Positions 48,110-56,926 of a DNA stretch of 64,000 nt are shown piece after piece; the stretch's first letter is position 1; every line of letters begins with the position of its first letter. The stretch is from Jejubacter sp036620675 (GTDB lineage Bacteria > Pseudomonadota > Gammaproteobacteria > Enterobacterales > Enterobacteriaceae). Location of the stretch: NCBI GenBank assembly GCA_036620675.1, contig JAZHEE010000021.1, one strand, 5' to 3'. The notes under the pieces were generated by a model that was given only the letters and a program-made list of their open reading frames with translations, searched no databases and was not told the DNA's origin. The translations under genes and the position numbers were made by a program.

Positions 48110-51100
48110 CCGATTATCTCCAGCAGGGCCTGCAGCGGGTGACGAATGCCGCTGCCCTCTACCCGTTTAACCTGGCTACGGCAGGAGTAGCCGGTCGCCA
48201 GGCAGCGGTTACGCGGTAACTTTTGCAGCGCCTGATGCCAGGAAAGTTCATAAATCCCCAGCGAATTCGCCAGGTTGCTGGTTTCATGACCGTAGGTGCC
48301 CGCCATACCACAGCAGCCCACGCTGACGCTTTCGAGCTGCGCCCCCATTTGGCGGAAAATCGCCCCCCACTGCGCCGCCGCGCCGGGTAGCGCCGTCGCT
48401 TCGGTACAGTGGCCGAACAGATACCAGGCTTCACCGCATGGGTTCTGCGCTTCTCTGCCTTCCAGCGCCCCGGTCAGCCATTCATGCACCAGCTGTACCT
48501 GGAAGTCGCCGCGATCGCTCCCCAGGGTCTGACGATACTCATCGCGATAGCAAAGCACCAGTGCCGGATCGACCCCCACCATCGGCATACCCAACTGCGC
48601 GACGCGGTTAAGAAAATCGGCAGTCTTGCGGGCGGTACGGGCGAAGCGCTGCAGGAATCCCTTGATATGCTGCGCCTTACCGTTAGGGGAAAACGGCAGT
48701 ATCACCGGCTGCCAGCCCAGCTTTTCCGCCAGCCGCACCAGATCCGCCACCACCTGAGCGTCATAGTAGCTGGTGAAGGGATCCTGAACGATGAGCAGCG
48801 TACGGCTGCGCTCCTCCACGCTGAGTTTTTCCAGTTGCTCCAGGGTCATCCCCGCCGAGCGATGCCCCACCAGCTGCTGTTGCAAAGTAGGCACCGACAG
48901 CGCGGGCAGATCCACCATGCCAATGCGGTTACGCACCAGATGACGAACCCAGGGCTGGCCCATAAAGAAGTTAAAGGTTCGCGGCGCCCGCGCCATTAGC
49001 GGCGCATAGCTTTCCACCGTCGCCACCAGATGGTCGCGTACCGGGCGCAGATAGCGGGTGTGATAAAGCTGCAGGAAGCGGGAACGGAACGCCGGAACGT
49101 CGATTTTGATTGGGCACTGAGTGGAACAGGCTTTACAGGCCAGACAGCCCGACATCGCCGTTTTCACCTCATGGGAAAAATCATACTCTCCCTTCTTCGC
49201 ATGCCACGAATTGCGGGTGCGCTCAATCAGGCTGCGTAATGTGGTGCGCTTATCCGGCAGCTCTTTTTCAAGCAGCAACGGATCGACGCCGCGCTCCGCC
49301 AGCAGGCGCAGCCACTCCCGCACCAGGGTGGCGCGCCCTTTCGGCGAATGGATGCGCTGACGGGTGATCTTCATCGAGGGGCACATCGGGCTTTTGGCAT
49401 CGAAGTTAAAGCATAAGCCGTTGCCGTTACACTCCAGCGCGCCGCGCCAGGAGCTGCGCACCGCCAGCGGGATCTGGCGATCCCAGGTGCCGCGCTTTGC
49501 CGCATCCACCTTCATCATAGGTTCATCAACGCCCAGCGGCGGGCAGATTTTCCCGGGGTTCAGCCGGTTATCCGGGTCGAAGGCCGCCTTAATGCGACGC
49601 AGCTCTTCGTACAGCGTTTCCCCGAAGAAGGCCGGGCTGTATTCGGCCCGAAAGCCTTTACCGTGTTCGCCCCACAGCAGACCACCGTAGCGGGCGGTGA
49701 GCGCCACCACCTCATCGGAAAGCCGCTTCATCAGCAGTTCCTGCTGGGGGTCGCACATATCCAGCGCCGGACGGACGTGCAGCACCCCGGCGTCCACGTG
49801 GCCAAACATACCGTAGCTCAGACCATGGCTGTCGAGCAGCGCGCGAAATTCAACAATATAATCAGCCAGATGTTCGGGCGGCACGCAGGTATCTTCCGCA
49901 AAGGGGACTGGCTTGGCCTGCCCCGGTGCGTTACCCAGCAGACCCACTGCTTTTTTGCGCATCGCGTAAATACGTTCGATATCGGCGAGCTCGCGGCACA
50001 GCTGCCAGCCAATCACGCCCCCCTCGCCCGCCGCCATCAGCCCGTCGAGCCGCTGGCACAGCTGTTCGACCTGGTGGTCAATCTGCGCCTCGTCATCACC
50101 GGCGAATTCGACGATATTCAGTCCCAGCATAGTTTTATCCGGCACGTCGGCGATAAGTTGACTCACCGAATGCCAGACGATGTCTTCACGCGCCAGATTC
50201 AACACCTTCGAATCCACGGTCTCTACCGACAGCGCTTTCGCCTCCACCATAAAAGGCGCGTTACGCAGCGCCGAATCGAAGGCGTCATATTTAACGTTCA
50301 CCAGACGACGCACCTTCGGCAACGGCGTGATATCCAGCTTTGCTTCTGTGATAAAGGCCAGCGTCCCCTCGGAGCCGGTCAGAATCCGCGTCAGGTCGAC
50401 GTGGGTCATCTCATCGTCGAAGACGTGGCGCAAATCGTAACCGGTCAGGAAGCGGTTAAGGGGCGGAAATTTATCGAGAATAAGCTGACGCTGGCTGCGA
50501 CAGCGTTCCACCACGGTGCGGTAAATGCGCCCGGTTTGCGTCTCTTCACGCCCCAGCTCCTCTGCCAGCGTCATGGGTAATGCCCGGGTATCCAGAATTT
50601 CGCCGCCCAGCAGCACCGCCCGCAATCCAAGGACGTGATCGGAGGTTTTACCGTATACCAGCGATCCCTGGCCGGAAGCGTCGGTATTGATCATGCCTCC
50701 CAGGGTGGCGCGGTTGCTGGTGGAAAGCTCCGGTGAAAAAAAATAGCCGAACGGCTTCAGGTACTGATTGAGCTGATCCTTAATCACTCCGGCCTCGACC
50801 CGCACCCACCCCTGTTCGGGGTTAATCTCGATAATGCGATTCATGTAGCGCGACATATCGACGATGATGCCCCGGTTCAGGGACTGGCCGTTCGTGCCGG
50901 TACCGCCGCCGCGCGGGGTAAAGACCAGGCTCTTAAAGCGATTGTCGTCCGCCAGTCGGGCAATAAGCGCCACATCGGCCGTTGAGCGGGGAAACAGTAC
51001 CGCATCCGGCATTAGCTGATAAACGCTATTGTCGGTGGCCATGGTTAGCCGGTCAGCGTAGCTGGTGGCGGTATCGCCGGTAAAACCCTGTTGCTCCAGT

Positions 51101-51162
51101 TCCTGCAAAAAGCTGAGCACCAGTTGCACAAGGCCTGGCGCCTGAGAAATCTGTGGGATCAT
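48106..51162 (-). CDS. ydiJ: FAD/Fe-S oxidoreductase YdiJ (D-2-hydroxyglutarate dehydrogenase type)
   Basis: A 1018-residue fusion, exactly the E. coli YdiJ length. The N-terminal FAD-binding PCMH domain has FTPRGGGTGTNGQSLNRG and the FAD-oxidase C domain has EGTLAFITEAKLD and GHVDAGVLHVRP. A ferredoxin-like domain follows with CLACKACSTQCPIKIDVP (about residue 660), then a GlpC-like domain with a CCG motif (SVGCCGMAGTYGHE). It oxidises D-2-hydroxyglutarate; the electron acceptor in vivo is not evident from sequence. Co-transcribed with menI. Confidence 0.95.
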   Translation of the reverse strand: MIPQISQAPGLVQLVLSFLQELEQQGFTGDTATSYADRLTMATDNSVYQLMPDAVLFPRSTADVALIARLADDNRFKSLVFTPRGGGTGTNGQSLNRGIIVDMSRYMNRIIEINPEQGWVRVEAGVIKDQLNQYLKPFGYFFSPELSTSNRATLGGMINTDASGQGSLVYGKTSDHVLGLRAVLLGGEILDTRALPMTLAEELGREETQTGRIYRTVVERCRSQRQLILDKFPPLNRFLTGYDLRHVFDDEMTHVDLTRILTGSEGTLAFITEAKLDITPLPKVRRLVNVKYDAFDSALRNAPFMVEAKALSVETVDSKVLNLAREDIVWHSVSQLIADVPDKTMLGLNIVEFAGDDEAQIDHQVEQLCQRLDGLMAAGEGGVIGWQLCRELADIERIYAMRKKAVGLLGNAPGQAKPVPFAEDTCVPPEHLADYIVEFRALLDSHGLSYGMFGHVDAGVLHVRPALDMCDPQQELLMKRLSDEVVALTARYGGLLWGEHGKGFRAEYSPAFFGETLYEELRRIKAAFDPDNRLNPGKICPPLGVDEPMMKVDAAKRGTWDRQIPLAVRSSWRGALECNGNGLCFNFDAKSPMCPSMKITRQRIHSPKGRATLVREWLRLLAERGVDPLLLEKELPDKRTTLRSLIERTRNSWHAKKGEYDFSHEVKTAMSGCLACKACSTQCPIKIDVPAFRSRFLQLYHTRYLRPVRDHLVATVESYAPLMARAPRTFNFFMGQPWVRHLVRNRIGMVDLPALSVPTLQQQLVGHRSAGMTLEQLEKLSVEERSRTLLIVQDPFTSYYDAQVVADLVRLAEKLGWQPVILPFSPNGKAQHIKGFLQRFARTARKTADFLNRVAQLGMPMVGVDPALVLCYRDEYRQTLGSDRGDFQVQLVHEWLTGALEGREAQNPCGEAWYLFGHCTEATALPGAAAQWGAIFRQMGAQLESVSVGCCGMAGTYGHETSNLANSLGIYELSWHQALQKLPRNRCLATGYSCRSQVKRVEGSGIRHPLQALLEIIG

Positions 51163-51363
51163 TAGTGGTGACCCTGTCTGTACATTGAGTGTTGTGAGTT
51201 ATCGTTTGCGTAGCCGCAGCCATAGGTTGTATCACATTTTTTCCATTCGCGCTGCCGCCGTGCAGGATAATGAGACTGTGCAAACTGGCTGAAATACATC
51301 ATCATTATGCAATCGAACTCTCTCATTACCGCACCCGCCGGGTGCCTGCAAGGATACTTTAAT

Positions 51364-52485
51364 ATGGTTATGAATCGACGGCCCGTGGATGTGCCTCAGA
51401 TCCTGCTGTCCGTACTGTTTCTGATGGTGATGATCGTCGCTTGTTTATGGATTGTGCGCCCCTTTATTCTGGGCTTCGCCTGGGCGGGTACGGTAGTTAT
51501 CGCCACCTGGCCGCTGCTGATTAAGCTCCAGAAACTGCTGTGGGGACGTCGCTCTCTGGCCGTCCTTGTGATGATGCTGATTCTGATTCTGGTTTTCGTA
51601 CTGCCCTTCGCCCTGCTGGTCAACAGCGTGGTGGAGAGCAGCGGCCCGCTGGTGCACTGGGCGACGAGCGGCCATATGACGCTGCCAACCCTGGAGTGGC
51701 TGAAGTCCATTCCGATGGTGGGCGACAAGCTCTATTCCAGCTGGAATACCCTGGTGGAAAGCGGCGGCCACGCCATTATGGATAAGGTACGCCCCTATAT
51801 CGGCACCACCACCACCTGGTTTATCGGCCAGGCGGCCCATATCGGTCGATTTCTGATGCACTGCGGCCTGATGCTGCTGTTCAGCGTGCTGCTTTACTGG
51901 CGCGGCGAACAGGTAGCCTACGGTCTGCGTCATTTTGCCTGCCGCCTGGCGGCGCGGCGCGGCGATGCCGCAGTGATTCTGGCGGCCCAGGCCGTTCGCG
52001 CCGTGGCGCTGGGTGTGGTCGTTACCGCGCTGGTTCAGGGCGTGCTGGGCGGCGTTGGTCTGGCAGTCTCCGGCATTCCCTACGCCACGCTACTGGCGGT
52101 AGTGATGATTCTCTCCTGTCTGATTCAGTTGGGGCCGCTGCCGGTGCTGGTACCGGCCATCATCTGGCTCTACTGGAGCGGCGACACCACCTGGGGCACC
52201 GTGCTGCTGGTCTGGAGCTGCCTGGTGGGCACCCTGGATAACGTTCTGCGCCCGGTGTTGATTCGCATGGGCGCCGACCTGCCGATGGTGCTTATCCTCT
52301 CCGGCGTTATCGGCGGCATGATCGCCTTCGGAATGATCGGTCTGTTTATCGGTCCGGTGGCTCTGGCAGTCTCCTGGCGGGTTTACTCAGTCTGGGTAGC
52401 CGAAGCTCCGCTACCTGATGAGGATCCCGACAAGGTCGTGGAGATTCTGGAAGAGCCGGAAGAAGAGCCGGAAGAGGCTCAGTAA
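51364..52485 (+). CDS. ydiK: AI-2E family membrane protein YdiK
   Basis: A 373-residue membrane protein of the AI-2E transporter (PerM/TqsA) superfamily with about eight hydrophobic segments. The region RPVDVPQILLSVLFLMVMIV through SGVIGGMIAFGMIGLFIGPV aligns with E. coli YdiK (370). The acidic tail EEPEEEPEEAQ is variable. The ATG at 51364 has AAGGA nine bases upstream; an open frame extends 19 codons further left without support. Substrate unknown. Divergent from ydiJ. Confidence 0.92.
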   Translation: MVMNRRPVDVPQILLSVLFLMVMIVACLWIVRPFILGFAWAGTVVIATWPLLIKLQKLLWGRRSLAVLVMMLILILVFVLPFALLVNSVVESSGPLVHWATSGHMTLPTLEWLKSIPMVGDKLYSSWNTLVESGGHAIMDKVRPYIGTTTTWFIGQAAHIGRFLMHCGLMLLFSVLLYWRGEQVAYGLRHFACRLAARRGDAAVILAAQAVRAVALGVVVTALVQGVLGGVGLAVSGIPYATLLAVVMILSCLIQLGPLPVLVPAIIWLYWSGDTTWGTVLLVWSCLVGTLDNVLRPVLIRMGADLPMVLILSGVIGGMIAFGMIGLFIGPVALAVSWRVYSVWVAEAPLPDEDPDKVVEILEEPEEEPEEAQ

Positions 52486-52497
52486 GACTAAGAAAAG

Positions 52498-52517
52498 GCG
52501 GGAAAACCCCGCCTATT
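52498..52517 (+). terminator. Hairpin after ydiK
   Basis: GGCGGG (52498-52503) pairs with CCCGCC (52508-52513) around AAAAC, followed by TATTGG. The T tail is short, so termination may be partial. Confidence 0.5.
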
Positions 52518-52611
52518 GGTTAGAAAATCTTATCTAATACGCGCATAATTTAATCAATTACCATCAGATTTATCTAATGCACACCCGGATTTCTTAAAAG
52601 AGATTAACGAT

Positions 52612-52625
52612 TGAGAGGAATCCGA
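52612..52625 (+). promoter_or_regulatory. RcsB box of rprA
   Basis: TGAGAGGAATCCGA resembles the RcsB site upstream of E. coli rprA (TGAGACGAATCTGA), with two differences. It lies about 49 bases before the RNA start, followed by the conserved GCCTACTATTAGC -10 region at about 52646. Confidence 0.72.
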
Positions 52626-52660
52626 TCGACGCCATCCCGGGCACTGCCTACTATTAGCCG

Positions 52661-52767
52661 CATATTATAGATCAACGCCTTGATTTATAAGCATGGAAAT
52701 CCCCTGAGTGATACAACGAATTGCTGTGTGTAGTCTTTGCCCATCTCTTACGATGGGCCTTTTTTTT
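52661..52767 (+). ncRNA. rprA: RprA small RNA
   Basis: About 107 nt closely matching E. coli RprA: ATTTATAAGCATGGAAATCC, then CCTGAGTGATACAACGAATT and GCTGTGTGTAGTCTTTGC are nearly unchanged. The end is the terminator GCCCATC/GATGGGC (52739-52745 with 52752-52758) and eight T. RprA is an Hfq-dependent sRNA that activates rpoS translation and is induced by RcsB. The first 20 bases differ most, including the loop of the 5' hairpin. The 5' end is set by alignment. It lies downstream of ydiK, as in E. coli. Confidence 0.93.
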
Positions 52768-52829
52768 CCGACGACACAGGGTGGCGGTGCAGTTGGTCAC
52801 TACCGCACTCGCCACATCATCCTTAACCG

Positions 52830-55208
52830 CTAAGCGAGTACCTCACACCGGCTGAGCATCCGCCAGCGGCTGGCAAGATGGCGCATATCACCCTCCAGAT
52901 ATACCCTGGCACGCTGACGAATATCACCGCTGGAGGCGCCAACCATAATCTCAAACACCCCCGGTTCCACCACCCGTTCGTTGTCTTGCCCGGTAAAGCT
53001 CAGCATATCGACAGGCACAGAGAAACGCAGCGTCGCCTGCTCGCCAGGCGCCAGATGTATCCGCCCAAACGCCTTAAGCTCCATGATCGGGCGCACCAGC
53101 GACGCCAGCTCGTCGCGCACGTAAAGCTGCACCACTTCGCTGCCCGCCACGGCGCCGCTATTGCGAACGTTCAACTGCGCGACGATCTCGCTCTCCTCAT
53201 CGTTGGCCACCCGCTCGGCGGCCAGGGTCAGCTCACCGTAGTCAAAGGTTGTCCAGCTTTTGCCATAGCCGAAGGGATAACGAGCACCGAAATGAAACGC
53301 CAGCGGCGTACCGCCGCTCTTCAGCTTATGGTTGTAATAGTACGGCATGGCCCCGGCGCTCTTCGGTACCGAAACGACAAGCCGCCCCTGCGGCTCCGCT
53401 ACGCCGGTCAGCACATCGGCAATGGCATATCCCCCCTCCTGACCCGGCGCCCAGGCCATCAGCAGCGCGGCGACCCTATCCTCATAGCCGTTCAGATGAT
53501 AGGGGCGCCCGCCGGTCATCACCACCACGACCGGAGTGCCGCTCTCTACTAACGCTTCCAGCAACTGCTGCTGAACGCCGGGCAGTGCCAGGCTGTCGGT
53601 ATCCGAACCTTCGCCTACTGTACCGCTCTGGAACAGTCCCGCCAGATCCCCCACGCACAGCACCACCACATCGCTGCTTTCCGCCAGCGCCGCCGCTTGC
53701 GGAATAAGCGAGGTATCGCGGGATACCGGCGACTGCTGCTGCGGCTTATCGGTACTTTCACCCGGGAATACCGGCGCTCCCGCCATGCGCTGCTCGATAA
53801 TATGGCAGCCTCTGGCATAGCTGACCCGTTCTTCCCCCAGAGCTTCGCGCAGCGCCTGGAGCGGCGTAGTGACCTGGGGCGCCTGATCCAGCCAGTCGCT
53901 GATAATCAGGTGTACCGGAAAACTATAGCCGCTCAGCAGCGCCAGCGGATCGTCCGCCGTCGGCCCAATCACCGCCACCCGGGAGGCATCGCGCAGCGGC
54001 AGAATGCCGTTATTTTCCAGCAGCGTCATGGAGCGGGTCGCCACCTCGCGCGCCAGACGGCGACTCTCATCCGACTGCAAAGCAATAGCGCTTTCATCGG
54101 TATAAGGCTGTTCAAATAGCCCCAGCCGGAACTTTTCGGTCAGGATACGGGCCACAACCTCGTCCACTTTCTGCTGGCTTATCAGCCCGCGCTCCAGCGC
54201 TTCGCCCAGATGGCGCGCACAGTCATCTTTCGGCAGTTCAATATCCAGCCCGGCATTCCAGGCCAGCGCGGCAGACTCAGCCGGCCCCGCAGAAACGCCA
54301 TGGTGCTGATGCAGCAGGCTAACGCCGCCGTAATCCGCAACGATAAGGCCATCAAATCCCCAGCGCTCGCGCAGCACTTCCGTGAGTAGAAACGCATCCG
54401 AATGGGCGGGCTGATTATCAATATCGTGATAGGCGGGCATGACCGATCCGGCATTCGCCAGTTTTACCGCCATCTCAAAGGGCAGCAGGAAGGTGTCATT
54501 CAGCTCGCGAAAACCGATATGCACCGGGGCATGGTTGCGGGCCCCTTCGCTGAACGAGTGGCCGACATAGTGCTTAAGGGTGGCCAGCAGGGATCGGTCC
54601 CGCCCCTGTAACCCCTGGACATAGCGGGTGGCCATCAGCCCCACCAGCCAGGGATCCTCGCCGAAAGTCTCCTCGGTTCGCCCCCAGCGCACGTCCCGTG
54701 AGACATCCAGTACCGGCGCCAGCCCCTGGTGACAGCCCACGGCCCGGGCTTCGGCGCCGATAGCGGCGGCTACCGCCTCCACCAGCGTCGGGTCCCAGCT
54801 CGATCCGTAATTCAGCGGCGAAGGAAACAGGGTCGCGTCCTTGCACAGCAGCCCCACCAGACACTCTTCATGAAACAGCGCCGGAATCCCCAGGCGAGTC
54901 TCTTCCACCAGCGTTTTCTGGAGCCGGTTAGCGGCACGAACCCCCTGTTGCGGGCTGACGATATGAGTGCCTAAGGGCCGGGTTATCTGCCCCACGCCCA
55001 GTTTCAGGCGTTCCTGCAGTGCCGCCTGTTCGCTGACGCCGGCAAAGGTATCGCTCAAATCACTCCGTTCCCGATGCTGACCGTCCGGCGACAGAATCAG
55101 CCAGAACGCGTGCATCTGGGCGAATTTCTCCTCCGGGGTCATGCGCGCCAGCAGATCGGCGACGCGTTCAGCGACAGGACGGGTAGGATCCTTATAAATT
55201 GCGGTCAT
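52830..55208 (-). CDS. Glycoside hydrolase family 3 beta-glucosidase/xylosidase
   Basis: A 792-residue enzyme without an evident signal peptide, so probably cytosolic. The GH3 N-terminal barrel has LFHEECLVGLL, DVSRDVRWGRTEETFGEDP and the nucleophile Asp in GLIVADYGGVSLLH (about residue 292). The alpha/beta sandwich has LLENNGILPL and the acid/base-region GEGSDTDSLALPGVQQ, and a fibronectin III-like C-terminal domain follows (GSEVVQLYVRDE). The partner symporter overlaps it by 17 bases, so imported beta-glycosides or xylosides are likely substrates. E. coli has nothing here. Confidence 0.9.
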   Translation of the reverse strand: MTAIYKDPTRPVAERVADLLARMTPEEKFAQMHAFWLILSPDGQHRERSDLSDTFAGVSEQAALQERLKLGVGQITRPLGTHIVSPQQGVRAANRLQKTLVEETRLGIPALFHEECLVGLLCKDATLFPSPLNYGSSWDPTLVEAVAAAIGAEARAVGCHQGLAPVLDVSRDVRWGRTEETFGEDPWLVGLMATRYVQGLQGRDRSLLATLKHYVGHSFSEGARNHAPVHIGFRELNDTFLLPFEMAVKLANAGSVMPAYHDIDNQPAHSDAFLLTEVLRERWGFDGLIVADYGGVSLLHQHHGVSAGPAESAALAWNAGLDIELPKDDCARHLGEALERGLISQQKVDEVVARILTEKFRLGLFEQPYTDESAIALQSDESRRLAREVATRSMTLLENNGILPLRDASRVAVIGPTADDPLALLSGYSFPVHLIISDWLDQAPQVTTPLQALREALGEERVSYARGCHIIEQRMAGAPVFPGESTDKPQQQSPVSRDTSLIPQAAALAESSDVVVLCVGDLAGLFQSGTVGEGSDTDSLALPGVQQQLLEALVESGTPVVVVMTGGRPYHLNGYEDRVAALLMAWAPGQEGGYAIADVLTGVAEPQGRLVVSVPKSAGAMPYYYNHKLKSGGTPLAFHFGARYPFGYGKSWTTFDYGELTLAAERVANDEESEIVAQLNVRNSGAVAGSEVVQLYVRDELASLVRPIMELKAFGRIHLAPGEQATLRFSVPVDMLSFTGQDNERVVEPGVFEIMVGASSGDIRQRARVYLEGDMRHLASRWRMLSRCEVLA

Positions 55209-56601
55209 GCGTTAGCTCCTGGGTTACGGGTAAAGACGGGGCTGCTTCAGGATTTTTCTGACGGCGGGCGGCCAGTTCATCGGCGATATCGGCCACCCGG
55301 CGACTGTTCAGTTGGTAGAAGCACAATAACAGCGCCATAGTTAAAAACAGCCCGGCAGGGATCAGCGTAAAGAGTCCATTAATGGTGGTCAGCACCTGAG
55401 GCGTTTGCTGCTGGATATTGGGCAGGTAATCCACCATTCCCAACACCCAGCCCACCACGGCGCCCCCCAGAGCCAGTCCCATCTTAATGGCGAACAGCGC
55501 GCTGGAGAAAACCAGCCCGTCCAGCCGACGGCCGGTGCGCTGCTCTTCATAGTCAACCACATCAGAGAACATACTCCACTGCAAAGGCGTGGTGAGATTT
55601 TGAATAAAACTGAAGATAAGATTCAGGACAAAAATAAGCCACAGCGCCGTCGGCGGTAAAAAGAATATAGAACCACCGATCGCCACAAAGCATAAAATCG
55701 TCCACTGATAGCAGCGAACCCGGTCGAATTTACCGAGCAGTTTTTCTGATAATAACGCCCCCAGCATCGAAGCCACCATGCCCGAAACAATAAACGCGAA
55801 TACCAGTTCCGGGCGTAATAAAACATACTTCACATAATAGAGCGTGGCAGAGCCGCGAGTAACGACGGCGGTCAACAGTAAAATATTAAACAGAAATACG
55901 ATCCGCCACTGCTGATTAGCCACCAGCAGTTTGATATCGCCCCACATTGAACCGCTGGAGTCGCTGCGCGGAGAATAGCGCTCCTTTGTCATCGCAAAGC
56001 AGCAGAAAAATAGCGTGACGCCCAATAACCCCATCAGCCCCATCGCGAAGAAGTAGCCCTTTCGGGCATCGCCCTGGCCCAGCCAGGCTACCAGCGGCAG
56101 CGCTATCACCGTCACCGCCAGACCGCCGACAAACGACAGCGCAAAGCGCCAGGATTGCAGCGAATGGCGCTCGCGCGGATCCAGCGTCAGGGCGCCGGGC
56201 ATGGCGCAGTAGGGAACGTTAATAGCGGAATAGACCAGGCTTAACAGAGCGTAAGTTACACAGGCATAAAGCGTTTTTCCTGTAGTACCGAGATCCGGCA
56301 CATAGAAGGTAATCATACAGCTCACCCCAAAAGGAATGGCGAACCATAGCAACCAGGGACGAAAGCGTCCGTAGCGGGTTTGAGTGCGATCCACCAGCGC
56401 GCCGATACAGGGGTCGAGGCAGGCATCCAGCGCGCGCACCACCAGAAACATGGTGCCCATCACTGCGGCGGAAAGACCAAATACGTCGGTGTAAAACCAG
56501 GCCAGAAACAGCGTGGCCGTCTGCCAGACCAGCGCGCTGGCCATATCCCCCAGACCATAGCCAATCTTGTCCCGGGTGGTTAATACTGAAACGGTCGTCA
56601 T
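55192..56601 (-). CDS. GPH-family sugar:cation symporter
   Basis: A 469-residue, 12-helix transporter of the glycoside-pentoside-hexuronide family (MelB, YicJ, XynP type). Typical words are KIGYGLGDMASALVWQ in helix 1, the cation-site region DACLDPCIGALVDRTQTRYGRFRPWLL, and MFSDVVDYEEQRTGRRLDGL in the second half. It is the first gene of a two-gene operon with the GH3 enzyme. No dedicated regulator gene is adjacent. Confidence 0.9.
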   Translation of the reverse strand: MTTVSVLTTRDKIGYGLGDMASALVWQTATLFLAWFYTDVFGLSAAVMGTMFLVVRALDACLDPCIGALVDRTQTRYGRFRPWLLWFAIPFGVSCMITFYVPDLGTTGKTLYACVTYALLSLVYSAINVPYCAMPGALTLDPRERHSLQSWRFALSFVGGLAVTVIALPLVAWLGQGDARKGYFFAMGLMGLLGVTLFFCCFAMTKERYSPRSDSSGSMWGDIKLLVANQQWRIVFLFNILLLTAVVTRGSATLYYVKYVLLRPELVFAFIVSGMVASMLGALLSEKLLGKFDRVRCYQWTILCFVAIGGSIFFLPPTALWLIFVLNLIFSFIQNLTTPLQWSMFSDVVDYEEQRTGRRLDGLVFSSALFAIKMGLALGGAVVGWVLGMVDYLPNIQQQTPQVLTTINGLFTLIPAGLFLTMALLLCFYQLNSRRVADIADELAARRQKNPEAAPSLPVTQELTHDRNL

Positions 56602-56713
56602 CGATTTTGCGCCTTATTCCATTAGCCAAAACGTCGCGACGTACCGCTCAGATATTCTGCCCGTCGCCCACTAAACGACCTTCAGTATTGTTAACATTCT
56701 ACTAACCAACAAT

Positions 56714-56727
56714 TGTCAAAATTGACA
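56714..56727. promoter_or_regulatory. Palindromic candidate operator of the sugar operon
   Basis: TGTCAAAATTGACA is a perfect 14-base palindrome. Its minus-strand half supplies a consensus TTGACA -35 hexamer, although the matching -10 (TGTTAA, 17 bases on) is poor. It lies 113 bases upstream of the symporter start. Confidence 0.5.
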
Positions 56728-56881
56728 GCCGGATTATGTTTTTTATTTTTAACTCCGTAATTGTGATGGCGCGCAAAATAACAAAAATACGAATATCCTT
56801 AATGCATAGCCCATAACCTGACGACTAACCGCCACCACAAAATAAAAAGGCGCCAGCTTCCGGTTTGTCAATGCCAGATAT

Positions 56882-56907
56882 AAAAAAGGCCCCTCGATGA
56901 GGAGCCT
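56882..56907 (-). terminator. Terminator of ppsA
   Basis: AGGCCCCTC (56887-56895) pairs with GAGGAGCCT (56899-56907) with one mismatch. On the minus strand the stem runs into six T. Confidence 0.85.
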
Positions 56908-56926
56908 GTTGATTAACTGCATCGGC

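Larger units (their letters stand above)
52486..52829. other. 344-bp region ydiK-GH3 gene containing rprA
   Basis: It holds the ydiK hairpin, the rprA promoter and gene, and about 60 bases before the GH3 gene end. No protein gene is seen. Confidence 0.8.
56602..56926. other. 325-bp region between GPH symporter and ppsA
   Basis: It carries the promoter region of the sugar operon (minus strand) with a perfect palindrome, an AT-rich stretch, and the ppsA terminator. No gene is seen. Confidence 0.6.

Noticed and set aside
56760..56785. CRP site upstream of the sugar operon (TGTGATGGCGCGCAAAAT)
   Set aside because: Only one half matches; the second arm lacks TCACA.
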